Shown: positions 61,661 through 64,000 of the stretch, piece by piece
How the letters are laid out: every line of letters begins with the position of its first letter
How positions within the stretch are numbered: position 1 is the stretch's first letter
Origin: Sclerodactyla briareus
Lineage: Eukaryota > Echinodermata > Holothuroidea > Dendrochirotida > Sclerodactylidae
Assembly (NCBI GenBank): GCA_026419785.1
Contig: JAODTK010005860.1
Span: 1-64,000 of the forward strand
Direction of reading: 5' to 3'
DNA: 64,000 bases
Made by a program: the position numbers and the translations under genes
The notes under the pieces: model-generated
What the model was told of the DNA's origin: nothing
Seen by the model: only the letters and a program-made list of their open reading frames with translations
The model's database searches: none

Positions 61661-62529
61661 AGTGACTGCCACTCTGTGCGGTGATAAGATGTCGGAGAGT
61701 AAAAGTAATCCATACGGTTCCACACCACCAGAGTATTTTCACTCAGTGTAAATTGTAGTAAATAGTTCCACAATAACCTTGCATGACACACAATACTGTT
61801 ACTGTTGTACCTGGGCTCATCATTGTCTTGGGGGGGGGGGGGTAATTGGCAAGGAGCTGTTTTAATTTTTTTATTTTTTATATAGTTGCAACTTCATTTG
61901 GATAGATGTGATATTCATATCATTATTCTCATAATCACTGATAACTACTAATGTTCAACATCTAAGAATACAGCAACAATACAGCAACGTCATTCGTAGT
62001 CTTTGTACCCTGTGTAGAATTTGAGGTCTTGACTCTATGTAACACTCAAAGCACATATCCTATCCCTATCCCTCCCCTGATCCCTTGCGAAAATCCAAAT
62101 AATGTAGGCCTAATCTTAACCTGCTGCCTTTTAAGGCTTTGCAGCACCAATCCATTTCTGGGCCAGCACTCATTCATTGTTTACAGATTCACTTATCAGG
62201 CAAGGGATTTTGGGTGACAGGCCAAAAAACAAATCTCTTTGGGGATTCCCAGATGAAGTGGTAGTGAACAAAGTCAGAAGTGGACCTCAAGGAAAAAGGG
62301 AGGTTTTGACAATAATAAAATGAATCTCTGTCTGTTACAGATAGTAATAACTGGTTAAGATGAATGGAAATAACAGAACCCGGGGGTTGGAAATGATGAA
62401 AAAATCCAAAGAGAGATAGTTCTGCAACATTTTTGTTATGAACCCGTGCTTAATACTAGTATAGGTAGGGTACCCCCAAACTATACCATCTTAAAAATAG
62501 GTAGCATACAGTTCTTTAGGGCTTTTTGC

Positions 62530-63340
62530 AGGAAATGTTATTATTTGACAGTTTTTGGCCGCATAAGGGACCTTGAATGACCTTTGTGACATAACGTTTT
62601 TATGAGAAATGTCCCCCTTGATATATGCAGCATGTACCAACCCCTCAGCCTATCGCACACAGTCACTATAAGTTATTGCAGAAAACTGTATTATTCGGCA
62701 GTTTTGTTGACCTTGAATTGCCCTTTGATGACAGACGGTTTTTATGAAAAATGCTTGCCTCACTGTGATGCAACCAAGCCCCAAAACAATTATGTAATCA
62801 GGTACACCCACCCTATGCTATCGCCAATGTATTTAAAATCAACCTTTGGCCCTTTGTCATTTTGAAGACCAAGTGTCAGATCGAAGCCGAGTTGGTTGCG
62901 ATCTGTCTATGTAGCAGACCGAGATCTATCACATATCCAGAAATGAAGTTTTTCATTTCTTTGGCCCGTAACTCCTCAAATAACACCTTTTCCTAATACT
63001 TGTACCTTTGACCTTTTGGACCTCTCTCCTTCAGATGTTGTTGAATCACGAACCCAATATTACCAATGAAAATCTCTAAGAGCCCCCTAACGCCTCATTC
63101 CAATTATTACGCCCATTTAACAAAACTCCGAAATTTGCGTATTATGGAGATTTTTCACATTAAATGACCTTGGTGGACATTTCCACTGTTGTTAAATTTG
63201 GTCAGGGATCGAAGGGTGTACCATCCCCACCAAGTTTCATTAGGATTCAACCAACTTTAACAATATGCATAAATTAGGCAAATTAGAATAGGTAAATGCA
63301 ATTATTAACATCAAATGACCTTTGGTGACCTCGTCCCTTC
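62530..63340 (+). repeat. TGACCT-rich repeat block
   Basis: It shares wording with the 53-54 kb units (GACCTTGAATGACCTTTG, TTTTTATGA.AAATG). It also has words such as ATGCATAAATTAGGCAAATT. Confidence 0.6.
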
Positions 63341-63721
63341 TGAAATTTATTGGGACTATAGATAAAACCATCTGTCCACCGAGTTCCGTCCAAATCCACG
63401 AACTTCAAATATCACAGAAATGTTATGGCAAAGTTAGACTACTTAATTAGCAATATATCATTCCAGGAATCTACTCAGTTCGTGTACTCTTCGTTGTTAT
63501 ATACTCCGAAGATCATCACCAATGGCATCTATACCGATCCAGAGATATCTTGTACACAAGCTTTCCGGGCCCAATTTTTTTCATTACATATGCAAATTTA
63601 TATGCAATGAGTATGGTCTTTCGGGACGAAAAGTGGATTCACATCGGTAACTCTTCACCGGCACCTTCCACAACAAGGTCCCCGCATGATGTCTTTTCAC
63701 GGTTAAGGAGATAACGAACCG

Positions 63722-63782
63722 CACATACGGGCAGACGGACAGACGGGAAGACGGACAGACAGACAGACACCCAGACACACAA
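63722..63782 (+). repeat. GACA/GACGGACA microsatellite
   Basis: GGCAGACGGACAGACGGGAA, then GACGGACAGACAGACAGACA, followed by a CACACA stretch. A related tract is at 51030. Confidence 0.9.
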
Positions 63783-64000
63783 AGCGACCACAATGTCACC
63801 CCCCCCCCCCTCTCCTTGAACAAGTTCAGGCGGACAAAATCAATACGCATATTAATATGTCATATGTTTTTATAGACATGTAATTCTTGTTTAGTAATAG
63901 CATACAGGACTTGTTAAAGACAACAAAGTGTTAGAGATATCCATGATTAATTAGTCTAGATCTAATATACACAGAAGATAATGTATTAATCAAAGACCCT

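Overview
The window reads as nuclear DNA of a marine invertebrate, probably a deuterostome and possibly an echinoderm. The organism call rests on overall texture and is not proven. Supporting signs are AT-rich sequence, long C/G homopolymers, dense interspersed repeats full of TGACCT/AGGTCA half-sites, eukaryotic splice and TATA signals, several non-LTR retrotransposon fragments, and a histone-type 3' stem-loop. There is no prokaryotic operon structure, no CRISPR array, no rRNA and no convincing tRNA gene. Nearly every recognisable protein family here is broken by small frameshifts, and repeat copies differ mainly by one-base indels. The sequence is therefore either old decayed DNA, a low-accuracy long-read consensus, or both, and exact CDS limits should be read with that in mind.

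Layout. 1-660: a minus-strand first-exon candidate behind a well-formed Pol II promoter (TATA, CRE, E-box/AP-1, two CCAAT boxes). 660-7900: intergenic, with an inverted pair of ~620-bp repeats near 1.9-2.5 kb and 5.15-5.8 kb. 7.9-9.54 kb: a degenerate CCTG/CCTA tetranucleotide tract, followed by a LINE 3' tail. 11.3-12.6 kb: the C-terminus of a plus-strand CR1/L2-like LINE split by an insertion. 12.9-13.1 kb: a 20-bp minisatellite. 14.4-18.5 kb: a decayed minus-strand LINE carrying endonuclease, reverse transcriptase and RNase H. 19.9-21.3 kb: a decayed plus-strand L1/Tx1-like LINE end. 23.6-24.3 kb: a frame-disrupted linker-histone H1-like gene with a histone-mRNA stem-loop. 26.6-27.6 kb: another minus-strand LINE RT, cut by a repeat (R1). 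28.3-36.3 kb: two tandem copies of a ~4.0-kb segment. 37-39.7 kb: a GC-richer, probably gene-bearing stretch that includes a possible small secreted protein on the minus strand. 41.6-45.6 kb: three kinds of short tandem array. 47.9-48.94 kb: a two-exon minus-strand gene candidate with matching splice phases. 51.9-54.9 kb: R1 and a ~775-bp tandem repeat. 57.27-59.6 kb: a ~305-bp, eight-copy array rich in nuclear-receptor-type direct repeats. 60.5 kb: a small inverted-repeat element. 61.2 kb: another R1 copy. 62.5-64 kb: TGACCT-rich repeats ending in a GACA tract.

Most of the window is mobile-element and repeat sequence. The best-supported host genes are the H1-like gene, the promoter-linked exon at the left edge, and the two-exon candidate at 48 kb. 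No joint pathway can be inferred from them.
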